DNA of 64,000 nucleotides from Anoplopoma fimbria (GCF_027596085.1 NC_072451.1:8766013-8830012), one strand, 5' to 3'; counted from the first letter of the stretch, positions 17,274 to 29,372 are shown. Numbers and translations are program-made. Notes: a model not told the origin generated them from the sequence alone.

Positions 17274-18028
17274 GGGTAACGACGGAGAAACCTGGAGGGG
17301 TGTGATTGGGAGGAACGGCCTGCCCGATCTGAAGTGGTGCTTTGTTGTTGGACTTCTGTGCTAGTCATGGACTGTCCATAACAAACACCATGTTTGAGCA
17401 TAGGGAGGTTCATAAGTGTACTTGGTTACCAGAACACCCTAGGCCAAAGGTCTATGATCGACTTTGTAGTTGTGTCATCAGACCTGCGGCCGTATGTCTT
17501 GGACACTCGGGTGAAGAGAGGAGCAGAGCTGTCAACTGATCACCACCTGGTGGTGAGTTGGATCAGGTGGCGGGGGAGGCTGCCGGACAGACCGGGTAAA
17601 CCCAAACGTGTAGTGAGGGTGAACTGGGAACGTCTGGCTGAGGATCCTGTCCGCAAGGTCTTCAACTCCCACCTCCGGAATAATTTCTTGTGCATCCCAG
17701 GGGAGGCTGGGGACATGGAATCCGAGTGGGCCATGTTCAAATCCTCCATTGTGGAAGCTGCTGCTAGAAGTTGTGGTCGGAAGGCGATCGGTGCCTGTCG
17801 TGGCGGCAATCCGAGAACCCGCTGGTGGACACCAGCGGTGAAGGAGGCCGTCAAGCTGAAGAAGGAGACCTTTCGGGCTTGGCTGGCCCAGGCGTCTCCT
17901 GAATCAGCAGGCAGGTACTGGTTGGCCAGAAGGGCTGCAGCTGCGGCAGTTGCTGAGGCAAAAACCCGGGTGTGTGAGGAGTTCGGCAAGGCCATGGAGA
18001 AGGACTTTCGAATGGCCTCAAGGAAGGA
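17274..18028 (+). pseudogene. RTE-like LINE, resumed after the nested insertion
   Basis: Translation resumes with a [23 protein letters not shown] stretch, then [39 protein letters not shown] and STDHHLVVSWIRW, which contains the catalytic His of the endonuclease. The linker continues to DFRMASRK and is then cut near 18028, before any reverse transcriptase. A frame change occurs near 17430. This copy is truncated at the 3' side, which is unusual for target-primed insertion and implies a later deletion or break. Confidence 0.87.
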
Positions 18029-18579
18029 ATTTACCATGGGTAAATTGCCTCTTGTAGTTGTCTATTTCTGATTAATAACTGGAAAAATGGGTAATCTGAG
18101 AAGAGAGATTATGTTTTGAAAGCAACAGATCAAAGACCCAGAAAATGTTGGTCAACCTCAAAGATGTTCTGAACGAGAGTCTGAAGTAATTGTATGAAGG
18201 GAAAGTTTGGAAAAACGCTGCAAAGCGCCATTTTAGCCCGATCTGGTTCTATTCTCCTAGGATCTGGTCCTATTCTACACAGATCGATACTATTCTACCC
18301 AGTTCCGGTTTGATTCTACCCTGATATCATTGTTGTCAGTATGGGGGTGACAGCCATTTTGAATTTAACTGGATTTCTGGATTGTCTTTTAGGATTATTC
18401 ATAAATCACTTGTTGAAGAGGAAACTGTAAAGTCAAACAGGATTTTTCTTTAATATAGGATTAGAAAAATATGAAGATAATTGTAAACAAAATAATAAGT
18501 AAAGCAATTGGTAAAGAAATGAATACACTGACAATCATATGTTTATTATTTTTCATTATATGGATAAGATCATCCAAGG

Positions 18580-19720
18580 AGATGACAGTGAGTTTGAGGG
18601 ACATGAAGATATTTGGATGAAGACCTTGAAGACCCTGATTACACTCCCAGAAAAACGGACATGGAGAGTGATGAGTCAAGTGGTTGTGCTGATTCAGACA
18701 GTAGTGTATCAAGTGATTTAGATGAAGTACCGCAACCAAACATCAACTCTGAGCAGCAAAATACTGTCCAAGGAAAAGAAAAATCTTTGCGAAAGTAACC
18801 CTTTAAAGACCCAAAGAGCGAATTCAAAGGAGAGAGTGACACACCTACAGACAATCTTCATACTCCCTTGGAGTATTTCAGAAAGTTCCAACGCTGAACA
18901 CGGCAGCAATGTGAACATCACTGTCAAAGAACTTCAAATACTGACTGGCTTATATCTGCGAATGGGTCTTTGCCAACTGCCGAGAAGTCTTGAATACTGA
19001 CACAAGGTGTTCATGGTGGCTGACAACATGTCACGCGTTTTCAGTCCCTGCTGGCATTTCTCCATTTTATAACACTGCTTTGTCAAACAATGAAGTTGAG
19101 GATAAGTGTAAGAAGATCTGTCCATGGCTTGATTTGTTTGCAAAGCTGCCTGGATATCACCCAGAGAAGCATAGCTCTAATAATGAGCAAATGGTGTCCT
19201 TCAGAATGACACACAGCCCAATAAGGCAGTATGTGAAGGGAAAGCCCCACCCTTGGACCCTGCGTACCATTTTTTCCCTTCAGCGTCACTGGTGCTGCTA
19301 CAGATATACTTTGTAGGAGCACTCAATGGCAATCGGTTGGCTGGTTGTTGGCTTGAAGATGGATCTGTCGATGCATGGCGGAAAAAGAGGAAAGTATGGT
19401 CATTAACAAGTGGTACAACAACTAATCTGATTCGTTGATATCATCCTACTGTGCAACTAAGCCTCTAGACAAAGCTTGATGCTGGAGCAAATCAGACAAA
19501 GCATTTGTGGAGGTCAACCAGCCACACATTGTGAAGGAGTACAACACTTTCATTTATACCTCATTAATGCATGTGTCGCAAGTACAAGTTATACATCGAG
19601 GTTTAGGAGGTCAAACAAATCTGAAAAATCTGAAAAATAATTTGTTAAGCAAAGTTTTAATTTTGATATTTATTGTGGAAATGCCAATGAAATTCGATTC
19701 CGTGTTACTAAGCAATTAAC
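18580..19720 (+). pseudogene. piggyBac-type transposase relic
   Basis: An acidic N-terminal region (DEDLEDPDYTPRKTDMESDE) is followed by VKELQILTGLYLRMGLCQLP, then PWLDLFAKLPGYHPEKHSSN and SPIRQYVKGKPHPW, the order found in PGBD/piggyBac proteins. The pieces lie in different frames with stops, so this is a decayed transposase. The position of the expected catalytic Asp (DEQMVPF type) reads NNEQMVSF. Terminal repeats were not identified. Confidence 0.72.
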
Positions 19721-21972
19721 ATTGTGAAATATATGTATCATTCAGATCTTTGGCTCTAGGGGATAGTTTAAAAAAATATGTATCCATATACGGTATATCA
19801 GAAATGTGTTCCTTGCTCTGTTTTATACCCCCTATAATTTCTTTTTAAGGAAAAATGTGTCTGGGTTCTTATTTATTTATTAAGCATCACTCATGCAATA
19901 TATTTTATAATAATGTAAGTTTGATAAGGATTATATATTTAATATTCCTATTTTCAATGCAATCGTTACCTGCCGTAAAATTGTCAACTGCACCATAAAA
20001 GCATTTTCTTTTTCTACCAAATATGTTTTGCAATGGCTCAAATATTTCAAAAGGGGTACATTATTGAAAGAAGTGGAAGAACCACTGGTTTAGCTGTTCA
20101 GTTAGTTAATGTTCTTTGCTCATTTTTGGACATGGCAGGCAGCTGTTTTTCTTTTAATTGAGAAAGCTCCAAAGAGTCGGTGTACACAACCTATTCAACA
20201 TCAAGCAGTAGAGAGACACCGTTAGAGACAAGTTGGTGAACATAGTGGAGCATTTAGCAGCTGAAGAACCAGATAGTTTCATCAGAAGTTGGTTGTATGG
20301 GTTGGGCATAAAGAACCAGATTCCAAATTAGAACCGGTTCCAAAATTCTGATGCGAAAGATATCATAAGGAAATATCAATTTAAATTCTGGTGCTCGATT
20401 CCAAAACAAATTTCACTAACGTTAGTTTGAAATGAACAGTGCAGGGCTGACAACTTTTTGGTTTAGTCTAGCATGATAGAGACTTTGTCCGTGTTACAGT
20501 GTATTTTGAGGTGATTTTCACTGTTGATAAATTTAAAAAACTTTCAGCAAACCTCTGAAGGAAAACATTTATTTATTTAACTTGCAAGAGTTTAAAATTA
20601 GTACATTTTCAATGTGTTACTTTATCATTTGACTGACAGCTGACTTTCTATATTCAATACTGTGAAATTAGAGAAAATGGCTCCCTGGATGAGAGCAGTT
20701 AGTTAATTATTACATCAGGGCATGAGATCGTAGAGTGGTGGATGGAGGTGGTGGAATGAGGATTTCCATTATGAGCTACATTACAGAGCTTGTATAATAA
20801 GTTAAATATAACACTGATATAACAATAATAAAAAGAGCTATACATCGCTGTTGATATGGAATTAGAATGTATATTTGAGACTTCTAAACAGTAATCAAAA
20901 AAGTGATTTATTGGTTAAATGCTTTCGACTTTGTTAGCTCAGGTGATATAGGTTGATGGCAATAGGAGAAAGAAGTCGAAGGACCTAACGTTGTGTGATT
21001 GAAAAACACAGGGTAAGTCTAAACTAGGGCAGGTATTTATACAAGTTATATTGTTAGTACATTACACATAATAAATGTATTATCATAGTTATACATATTA
21101 GTAACCTACTTTAGAAACACTGTGTGCTGTGTGGTGAACAACAGTGATCAGCTGGAGGTCAGGAGTATTGAGTTGACCATGGAGACATTTAAAAGATGAC
21201 AAGCTAAGTTTTTTAAATAGTCCAGCAATAAGGAATCATACTAAGGGTGTATTGTACTGCCGTATTTTATAAGGGCTCATAATTAACATTTTATGTTTAT
21301 TATATAAGTAATCATCCCTCATATGCAAAATGTATTGTAAGTAGGCTAATCATTTTAAGGAAGCATACTGCAGTGATGAATCGAGTTGACTTACCACGCA
21401 CAACAACTCAGCTTTGTCTACCCAAATACCTATCCCATCGTGGTTGACCGTATTCGGAAAACTTCATACTACTACACACTCACTGCTGAACAGCAAGCGA
21501 CCAATAACATGAGACAACTTTATACAAATTCATATTTGTCATACTTTGTTCAACTATGATCACAATTAATGAGTTAATAACTTGGGAAACAAAGTTCCCC
21601 CCCCCCCTTATGTCACAGAGTCAATGTCCCATCCACACCTATAAAGGTGAGTGTAAACCTTTCTCCTCTGTCTTATCTCTCTCTTTTAGCAAAAGAAGCA
21701 CAAGCTGATGGTCATAAATTGACCAACGTGAGCACAAGTAGACATGTTGTGAACCTGAAATATCTCTTTCAAGTCCAGTAATGTTACAAATGTTGGGATT
21801 AACTACACAACTGAACTTGGTTATTTTAAAACTCTACTTATGTGTTGTGAAGCAAAACTAACTATACAGTTTTGTTTTAGGACGCAAGGAGCAAACGGCT
21901 CAGTTTATCAAGCTGAGGGGGGAGAATGATAGCCTCTTCACCAGGGCCAAAAATATAGCTAGTGTAGCTTGG
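19720..21972. other. intergenic, no gene recognised
   Basis: AT-rich. Contains the second copy of the interspersed repeat seen at 10215 (20190-20300, AACATAGTGGAGCATTTAGC) and a C-run at 21599-21607. Nothing else is supported. Confidence 0.55.
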
Positions 21973-22026
21973 AAGTTAGCCATTAGCCCATTTATAATAT
22001 CTTGTAAATGGGCTAATGGCTAACTT
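21973..22026. repeat. perfect hairpin, 22-bp arms
   Basis: 21973-21994 and 22005-22026 are exact reverse complements around a 10-nt loop; the arm core is TTAGCCATTAGCCCATTT. It abuts the L2 fragment that starts just downstream. Confidence 0.95.
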
Positions 22027-22027
22027 T

Positions 22028-22625
22028 GTCATCCAGGTTGACCTGCAACTTCTTGATGTTAAACTCCGACAAAACTGAAGTTATTCTACTAGGCCCAGAT
22101 CACCTTCGAAATCAACTATCTAACGATATAGTTTCTCTAGATGGCATTGCTATGGCATCCAGCACTATCGTAAAGAACCTCGGAGTTATGTTTGATCAAG
22201 ATCTGTCTTTTAACTCTTATATAAAACAAATTTCAATAATATTTTAATTCTACTATTGTCATTGCTGTTTTTATTATAAGTAGTCTTAATTTTCTCCTTC
22301 GTTACTTTGCTTACTACTGTGATTATATGAATAGTTTATGTCATATACATTGAATGTGTTGTATCTCTGTTATGTTGTTCACTCTGTACACATGACATCT
22401 ATTGCATTCTGTCCATCCTGGGAGAAGGATCCCTCCTCTGTCGCTCTCCCATAGATTTCTTCCTTTTTTCTCCCTGTTAAAGCGTTTTTTTAGGGGAGTT
22501 TTTCCTGTGCCGATGTGAGGGTTCCGGGACAGAGGATGCTGCATGTGTACAGATTGTAAAGCCCTCTGAGGCAAATTTGTAATTTGTGATTTTGGGCTAT
22601 ACAAAATAAATTGAATTTAATTGAA
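22028..22625 (+). mobile_element. 5'-truncated, internally deleted L2-type LINE copy
   Basis: Begins with RT residues [20 protein letters not shown], in frame through VKNLGVMFDQDLSFNSYIKQ to 22247. It then jumps to the same 3' UTR end as the 13356-17273 element and finishes with a TTGAATTTAATTGAA tail. Same family as the nested LINE, opposite strand. Confidence 0.88.
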
Positions 22626-23036
22626 AAAGAATTGTGCTTTGCGTTACTTTACTAATAAAACAACCAGTAAATTGGGCGATACCCTTTTTATTTGTTGTGT
22701 TTCTCAATGTCACAGAGATGCAAGTTGTGACTGTCACCTTTTTCTTTTCTTCTTTTAAAAGATTGTTGCACACAGGCTGCTCATCATCATCCGCAAGATG
22801 GAACTTAACCAGCAGAATTGGAACACAGTCTATGAGAACCTAGATAACGTCATAGAGGGTTTTGAATCCATCAGAACATACATCTAATTTGATAGCAATA
22901 CTGAGGGAGGGCATCTGGCCTCCTGAAGATGCTGCAGAACGATGACTGCTGTTTTTCCTATTTCATCAAATCATCTCACGTTGACATGACATACCAGGAG
23001 CTGGAGAAAAAGACACTGACTTAGTGTTCATCAAAT
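22626..23036. other. unassigned stretch with a short open frame
   Basis: A frame from about 22761 reads KMELNQQNWNTVYENLDNV and stops near 22888. It follows a possible acceptor but matches no family I know. I leave it unassigned. Confidence 0.25.
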
Positions 23037-23353
23037 GGTAAAAGGACTGTACTTGTATCGCGCTTTTCTAGTCTTCCGACCACTCAAAGTGCTTTAACGC
23101 TACATGTCATCACCCACCCATTTACACCCATTCATACACTGATGACAGGGGCTACCATGCAGGGTGTGACCCTGACCATCATGACTCTAACTAATCATTC
23201 ATACCCGATCATACACCGCAGGCACAGCCTGTATGAATGAGCAATTTGGGTGCAAGTGTCTTACCCAAGGAAACATCAACATGGACTATTGGAGCCCGGG
23301 ATCGAACCGCTGAACCTCTAATTAAAGGACGACCTTTCTCTACCACTGAGACA
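23037..23353 (-). mobile_element. tRNA-derived SINE
   Basis: On the minus strand the head reads GTGGTAGAG (A box) and GGTTCGATCCCGGGC (B box), typical of a tRNA-derived RNA polymerase III promoter. The body passes through the ATGCAGGG/GGCTACCATGC block and the other end is AAGTGCTTTGAGTGGTCGG (reverse complement of 23072-23090). It is not a tRNA gene: the cloverleaf stems are not conserved. Confidence 0.8.
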
Positions 23354-24039
23354 CCAATGCATCCTCCAGAGCTAAGCCTATATGGTAACAAGGTTAAAAA
23401 CTATAAAAGTGGGACGAGCTAACCCCCTACACTTTCATCATCAGCTGGCTGACAAGCATGGGTCTCCTTAAAATGTCCCTGCACAAATTGGAACAAAGTA
23501 ACAAAGTAAAACCCACACTCGGCACAATACTTTTGGAACGATAAAAAAACAAAACATTTGTTGGATTCTCATTGATTAACATTCACATAATAAATATGAT
23601 GTTTTTTCCTTGATAGGGTGGAAACCCAGCCAACTTTGCAGAACCTTGGGTTGAGAACTGCATAACAGAACTCACCATCAATGGTTAAAGCAACCTCTCT
23701 GCTGCCATTATGGATCAAATGCAGGGCTGCCAAGAGAAGCCTGTAAAAAGGCAGATTGTGCAGTTCACAAGTTGTACATTTGTGAATAAACCCAGAAGTA
23801 AAAATTACTTTTATATTTGTAATAACTATTTTTTATTGTTCAGTATTGAGAAGAACAATGCTACCACCTAGAGGATAAATAGTGCAAAAAGCCATCCCAG
23901 TTAATTAGGTACTCAAAGTTAAAACTCAAAGTGTCAACATATGCATTTATTACATAGGCTGATAAAGGATGATTATGTGATGACTACCAGGTGTGATGTG
24001 TATAACGCCTTGGTCATGTGATGGCACACTCTGGATTAT
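23354..24039. other. intergenic, no gene seen
   Basis: No coding or repeat signature beyond short AT-rich tracts. Confidence 0.5.
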
Positions 24040-24324
24040 TTATTGATGGAGTGCTCCGGAACCAACAAAGGTTTTATCCACATGTTCACACAGCCACTCA
24101 TTGTTACATGCTTCTCCCTCCAGAGGTAAATGTACAGAGCAGGGAAATGCAATACCGTCGTATTTAAGGATGTCCTGAACATGATTCACCGTGCTTTGCC
24201 ACCTCATCACTTCTGAATCTCCATTAGGAGTGGAAGCGGCTGTCCAGTGGTGGATGATGGCCAGCCTCCACAGCCTAAGGGCCTCCCAGTCCCTCTCCTT
24301 TGCAGCAGCAAATATATAGGGCAT
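24040..24324 (-). pseudogene. fragment of a multicopy fish transposase-like protein
   Basis: The 94-codon frame reads IFAAAKERDWEALRLWRLAI, then IIHHWTAASTPNGDSEVM and RWQSTVNHVQDILKYDG. This resembles a Kolobok-like or related multicopy protein in which WRxSIxNHLYWCAASTPxGxG is typical. Only one segment of about 90 residues is present. Assignment to a superfamily is from memory and weak. Confidence 0.4.
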
Positions 24325-25835
24325 TGATCAGCAATTGACTATGGGTCTTCTGTTTGTGGGGCAGCAGCTAGTCTAACTGAAATCAAATTGACAGAGTTTA
24401 AAACAAAGCCTTGAGACTTAGAGTCGGTGCAACTACTTTAAATTAAGGAAAACAATAAAAGTGCAGATCTGGTGAGTGAGTTTTATGGGTATGTGGAATG
24501 TAAATATAAAGACTTTGTGCAGGTTTACACAGATGGATCCAAGGATCCAATAACAGGCCACACAGGTTCTGCAGTAGCATTTCTTAGCTACAGAGGTGAG
24601 GTATACAGACGGATTTCAAATTTCCTTAGTGTATTCACTGTTGAGCTGTACGCCATCCTGATGGCTTTAGAATGGGTAGAACTAAACAAATCAAACAAAG
24701 TGTTAATATGTAGTGATTCACTCTCTGCTCTGTACAGTCTCATGCCAGGTACAGCTAGCAATCGTCAGGATTTAACCTATGAAATAATTTCAGGTCATGC
24801 AAGAATAAGGAAACAAGGTGCTGAGGTTGCATTAATCTGGGTTCCTGCCTCTTCAGTAAAATGACTTCCATTTATGTTGATTTCTTTTGGCTGGATGACT
24901 ATGAAAAACTTGAGTTGGGTTTTAGGAAAGGAACCTTCTTTATAGCAGATTTTATTTGCCAGGCCTGGGAGAGAAGACAGAATGTTTTGTTTAAGATGGA
25001 GCGGTGAAGCAACATGTTATTTTGTAATCAAATGTGACCTGATGAGATGTGGATCCACTGCAGCTGTATTGTTGGTGTCTTGTAAACCCATGAGGGTTGG
25101 GCACGTTTTTGTGCATGACACGAAAATAAAAAAATATCTATCTATCATAGGCATTCTGGGAAACGAAAGAGTGGGCAAACTAGCCAAAAAAGCTGTTCAC
25201 AAAGGGATCATTGATACACAAATAAATCTATCAAAATCAGAAGGAAAGAGCATTGTTCAGAAGGAAACCAATAGCAGCACTGGGATCAGGAGACAAAAGG
25301 AAGACATTTACACTCAATTCAGAATAGCGTTGGTATTGTGAGAAATAGGGGAGGAAACAGAAAACATGGGACGGTCATTACAAGGATAAGAATAGGGCAC
25401 AGCAATCTGAACAGTACACTCCATATTATAGGGAAGCACTCAACCGGCTTTTGTGATCATTGTCATGTACCAGAAACTATACAGCATGTGATGGTTGGAT
25501 GCAGGAGATATGATGTACAGAGAAAGGACATGTTGGACTGACAGGAATAGGTGTAAAGAATATACTGGAGTGTGGTGGAAGTGGGCAAGGCAGAATATGC
25601 TTGGGCAAACTTCTTGGCACCTTGCATGGTAGCCTGTCATCAGTGTGTGAATGATATGTGATATATGCTACTGATTGTAAGTCGCTTTGGATAAAAGAAG
25701 AACATAAGAAGAACAGGTCTGATGAGTAAAATATAGCATTCCGGACGCGGTAGGAGTTCCAGAAGATGGCAGTAGTGCAACTCTAAGGATGCAAGCTGCC
25801 GTTAAAACCCCAAAAGAAGAAGAAGAAAAAGGAAA
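24310..25835 (+). mobile_element. 3' end of a LINE with RNase H domain
   Basis: 24472-24852 encodes an RNase HI domain with the acidic residues in order: VYTDGSKD, FTVELYAILMALEW and LICSDSLSAL. The expected GNERVGKLAKKA segment lies at 25150-25195, so about 290 nt has been inserted between them. 25338-25541 encodes RIGHSNLNSTLHIIGKH and CDHCHVPETIQHVMVGC, the C-terminal Cys/His region of RNase H-bearing LINEs (I/Nimb-like). A poly-AAG tail ends at about 25832. A SINE fragment (25610-25705, GGCACCTTGCATGGTAGCC) sits inside. The copy is dead. Confidence 0.78.
24853..25149 (+). mobile_element. short insertion inside the RNase H LINE
   Basis: It splits the RNase H frame between WVPA and GILGNERVGKL. 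The inserted piece ends in AAAATAAAAAAATATCTATC, a short tetranucleotide tail as left by a retroposed SINE or LINE end. Internal identity unknown. Confidence 0.5.
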
Positions 25836-25912
25836 GTATCAAAGTATCACCAGGTGATCATTACCTAGCTGTGTCTTCCCTCTGTTTCGGATAGCCCCCC
25901 CCCCTGTAGAAC

Positions 25913-27776
25913 ATGTCCGGACTCCAGACTGTGACGGTGTTCGTCAGACAGCGGCTGACTGCAGCTGTCGACGAGATAATCGGCCACTTAGAGTCAACAC
26001 TGACCGAGTATGAAGAGGAGATGGAGTGCCGCTATCGCAAACTGCTGCTAGACACGGTGTCCAAGCCCGAGGAGAAGCTGCAAAGAGCAGGTCAGTATGA
26101 AAACACATCTCCTGCGTTGGTGGTGCTGCACCGATTCACGTGACAGCTCAGGCTACTTCTACATAGGCTATTAAGAGAATCAGTAGAATGTGAGAACTGA
26201 TTGCTACATAAAGATGTGACGTTAGTTGATCAACGCTCCCTCTGTGTGTTGTGATCCAGGCTACAGTATTCTAATGCTTTACAACCTCAGTATTAAGTTG
26301 AAGCCATAATTACATGACATTACACTTGTTTTTAGATGTAGATAAAAATGAAAAAGGGTGATCATGATCACAGACATCACTAAGGCCAACTGAGGATTTC
26401 ATTAAATGTTGCTGTCAACACATTCAGAACAGTTATTATTGGTCTGAATGTGTTGACAATGCACATTAATTAACATGAGCTCTTCGGTCAGTTATGTTAT
26501 CGTACCAAATACACAAATTTTCATCTGCAGTTAATCTATGCTTGCACAAATAAGCAGGCAACAAGCATCCATCAGCACATGGCTGAGCCATCAGTGTATG
26601 AACGGGTATGAATGTCAGTAAGTCCTGATGGACATGTGGCACCTTGCATGGTAGCCCCTGCCATCACAATGACATAACCACCAACATAACTCCCGATTAT
26701 CACAAGCTCCTCTTGATCAGTTTTACTAATATAATAAAAAAATATATGTAATATATTCAAATAAATAATAGGTGAGACACCGTTAAAAGAAGTCACATAG
26801 GAAATAGCTAAAAAGAGACATGTATATAACACGATAGAGTAATAAATACAATAAATAAAAGTAATAAAGAAGACAGAGCTTATTAATATACATAATTAAT
26901 GATGTGGAGTTTGGGTTTATTTGAACTTGGATGTCAGTCTGTAATTCACTGTTTTCTGCAGATGTCCAGCTTCATTTGCTGATTAAAGAAGAGCAGCAGG
27001 AGTGGAGCCCCGGCCTGGACGAAGAAGACCCAGTGCGCACACACATTAAAGAGGAACAGGAGGTTTTCTGGACCAGTCAGGAGGTTAGAACCCAGCTACC
27101 AGGACCGCAGGAGGGGGAGTTCACATTCACTCCTGTCCTTGTGAAGAGTGAGGATGAGGAAGAGAAACCTCAGTTCTTACTGCTTCATCAAAGACAAACT
27201 GATGAAGACAGAGAGGCAGAGCCTCCAGCCAGCAGCTCAGCTGAACAGATGAAAACCGAGGCTGATGGAGAGAACTGTGGAGGATCAGAACCAGACAGAG
27301 TTTTAGTACCTGGTTTTAAATGTCTATCTGCATCTGATGACAAGACTTCACAGTGTTCTGGTGCTGTGGCTGAAGACAGCAATGATTGTTGGAAGGAGAT
27401 CAGGAAACCTCAGACAGATTTAAATATTTTGAAAAATAAAGTTCCTGTAAGTGATATGGGACCTAAATCCTTTAGCTGCTCAAAATGTGGTAAAAGATTT
27501 GGACAGAAGCACCATCTTCAGACACACATGAGATGCCATACTGGAGAGAAACCCTTTAGTTGTTCTCTTTGTGATAAAAGATTTAGTCAGAAGGGAAATC
27601 TGACACAACACATGACAGTCCACACAAGGGAGAAACCATGCAGTTGTCCTGTCTGTGGCGAAAGATTTGCACAAAAAGGAAATCTGACACAACACATGAC
27701 TGTCCACACAAGAGAAAACTTTGTTGGTGAGAGATTGACAAAGGGAAACAGAATTACACATTTTACAAAACATTGA
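25913..27776 (+). CDS. C2H2 zinc-finger protein, two coding exons
   Basis: Exons 25913-26090 and 26962-27776 join in frame (330 residues). Exon 1 encodes VRQRLTAAVDEIIGHLESTL and EEEMECRYRKLLLD, the N-terminal segment of many percomorph zinc-finger genes. Exon 2 opens DVQLHLLIKEEQQEWSPGLD, an acidic linker with repeated KEEQ and EEQ motifs. It then has three C2H2 fingers of spacing C-x2-C-x12-H-x3-H: CSKCGKRFGQKHHLQTHMRC, CSLCDKRFSQKGNLTQHMTV and CPVCGERFAQKGNLTQHMTV, with TGEKP/TREKP linkers. A nuclear DNA-binding regulator is inferred; the target is unknown. The last 20 residues (GERLTKGNRITHFTKH) look like a fourth finger missing its cysteine knuckle, and the array is short for this family, so it may be a truncated paralogue. 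The start is the only upstream ATG in the exon 1 frame. Confidence 0.82.
26413..26458. repeat. perfect hairpin, 16-bp arms
   Basis: TGTCAACACATTCAGA (26413-26428) is exactly inverted at 26443-26458, with a 14-nt loop, inside the zinc-finger gene intron. Confidence 0.95.
26575..26680 (+). mobile_element. SINE body fragment
   Basis: TGGCACCTTGCATGGTAGCC followed by CCTGCCATCA matches the copies at 25610 and 47648. Confidence 0.75.
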
Positions 27777-28794
27777 GTTAACAGCTACACATCAAAAATC
27801 CAAAGTGATAGCAGCAGCTAATGAAGTTGGCAACTGTTGGTTGAGAGCTATAGAAACGTCGGCACATGTAAATCCTGGTAGCTCCCATGAATTTTGCAAA
27901 TTTTTTTGTCTTACTTAGTTGTTTTTGTTGTGTTTATCACTGGAGCACTAATGGCATATGACATAATAGATTCATCAACATCGGAATAAGAAGCACTTGG
28001 AGACGATTAGCGCTCCACAGCCGACCAACCAGCCTGACCTGCCGGACCAAACGCCGCCAAACCAACCCAGGGAGGAGAGCCGAGATGAAAGCTAAGCTAA
28101 CCCAGCTAGGACCTGAGGCTACTCCACTACCCAGCATGCTCCTGGCTGTCTGATAGACCTGGCTCCATCGTTCATCCCGGATCAAGCTGCACTTGATGGG
28201 CGGACTTCAGGACAGAGAGCAGGACTTCAGGACAGAGAGCAGGACTTGGGCAGGACGAAAGGAGAGGGACATCATTTTTTTTTGCTGCTATTTACATTCC
28301 TTACGATGCTAACTCATAAAATGTACTACAGGAAAGTACTTCTGGTTTTGTTATGTTTTGTTTGACATGTTTTTCTTGTGTTACAAATGGGCTACAACTG
28401 TCCTGGCATCCATAGAGTCCCAAAAAAAAAGAGGTTTGTGACAAGTGAAGCTGTGCAGTTACAGGATGCTGTAGATCAGTCATTCCTAAGGACTGGGTAG
28501 CAATGCACAAGTCTGTTGCAGGAGATTTTCTAAGGGTCCCTAAAAGATTTGCAGAATTTCTCCCATTAAAATTCTCCCATTGTCTTTCATATCGAAGTAA
28601 CACCCTTGAGCCACATGAGGGAGCCTGCATGTTCCAACTGTTCTGATAATTGTAGCCTACTTATAACAAGGAATCTAAAATTTAAGCTAGGGCACATTCT
28701 TTTTGTTTTACTGATGAGAGGGGGGAAAAGGAGAGCCGGTTAAATCAACGTAATAAATGAAGCATTTAAAATCATCTAGTGCTGAGGTTGCTGA
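27777..28794. other. intergenic; possible LINE 5' relic and short tandem duplication
   Basis: 28020-28170 is unusually rich in Pro/Gln codons in one frame and ends in a LPSMLLAV-like stretch, reminiscent of the region just before a LINE endonuclease; weak. A 21-bp unit (GGACTTCAGGACAGAGAGCA plus one base) is duplicated in tandem at 28202-28243. Confidence 0.35.
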
Positions 28795-28960
28795 TTGAAA
28801 CCCGAATGAAACTTCTGTGTGTGTCAAGTGTTTGTAGAACTACGGTAGCCGTCCCCGTGAAGAGGACCCACCTGCTCCATATGTAGATATAAACAGCTTA
28901 TCTAAGGTAAAAAACAAACTTGTGATTTACCTTTCTTGAATTGGGTTGTGATGGTTTGTC
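28795..28960. repeat. fragment of a widespread fish MITE-like repeat
   Basis: Contains GTAGAACTACGGTAGCCGTC and GAAGAGGACCC followed by TATGTAGATATAAACAGCTT and TCTAAGGTAA. I recall this arrangement as a common interspersed repeat of percomorph fishes. The EEDPPAPYVDINSL open frame inside it is therefore not called an exon. Confidence 0.5.
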
Positions 28961-29256
28961 TTTCTTTTTTTTTTAAAGTTGGTCTACAGGAGGAGAGAGA
29001 GGAGACAAGGAGGCACAAAGTAGAGAAATCAGAAGAGCGATGTAATAACTACAATGCTCTGGTTGGGCTCTAAGGACAAAGAGGCACAGGGGCGGGTCAT
29101 GGCATAATTGTATTCATTATTTACGTATTTATTCAGTTTACTTAACACTTACTAGGAGGTAGCTGGCCTGTTGTGGGTCAAGCCTGCCTGGGCTTAGCGG
29201 GGATCAGGTCAACTTACTCCCAAGCTGTCCCAACAAACGGTTTCAATGATACTTAA

Positions 29257-29315
29257 AGTGGCCCTATTATGCTTTTCCACTTTTTCCCTCTTCTTTAGTG
29301 TTTTATTTATTTATT

Positions 29316-29372
<57 letters not shown>

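Noticed and set aside
22761..22888. Short frame with MELNQQNWNTVYENLDNV as a gene exon
   Set aside because: No partner exon and no recognised family; left as unassigned.
28860..28912. A possible exon reading EEDPPAPYVDINSL with a downstream GTAAAA donor
   Set aside because: It lies within a common interspersed fish repeat, so the open frame and donor are likely coincidental.
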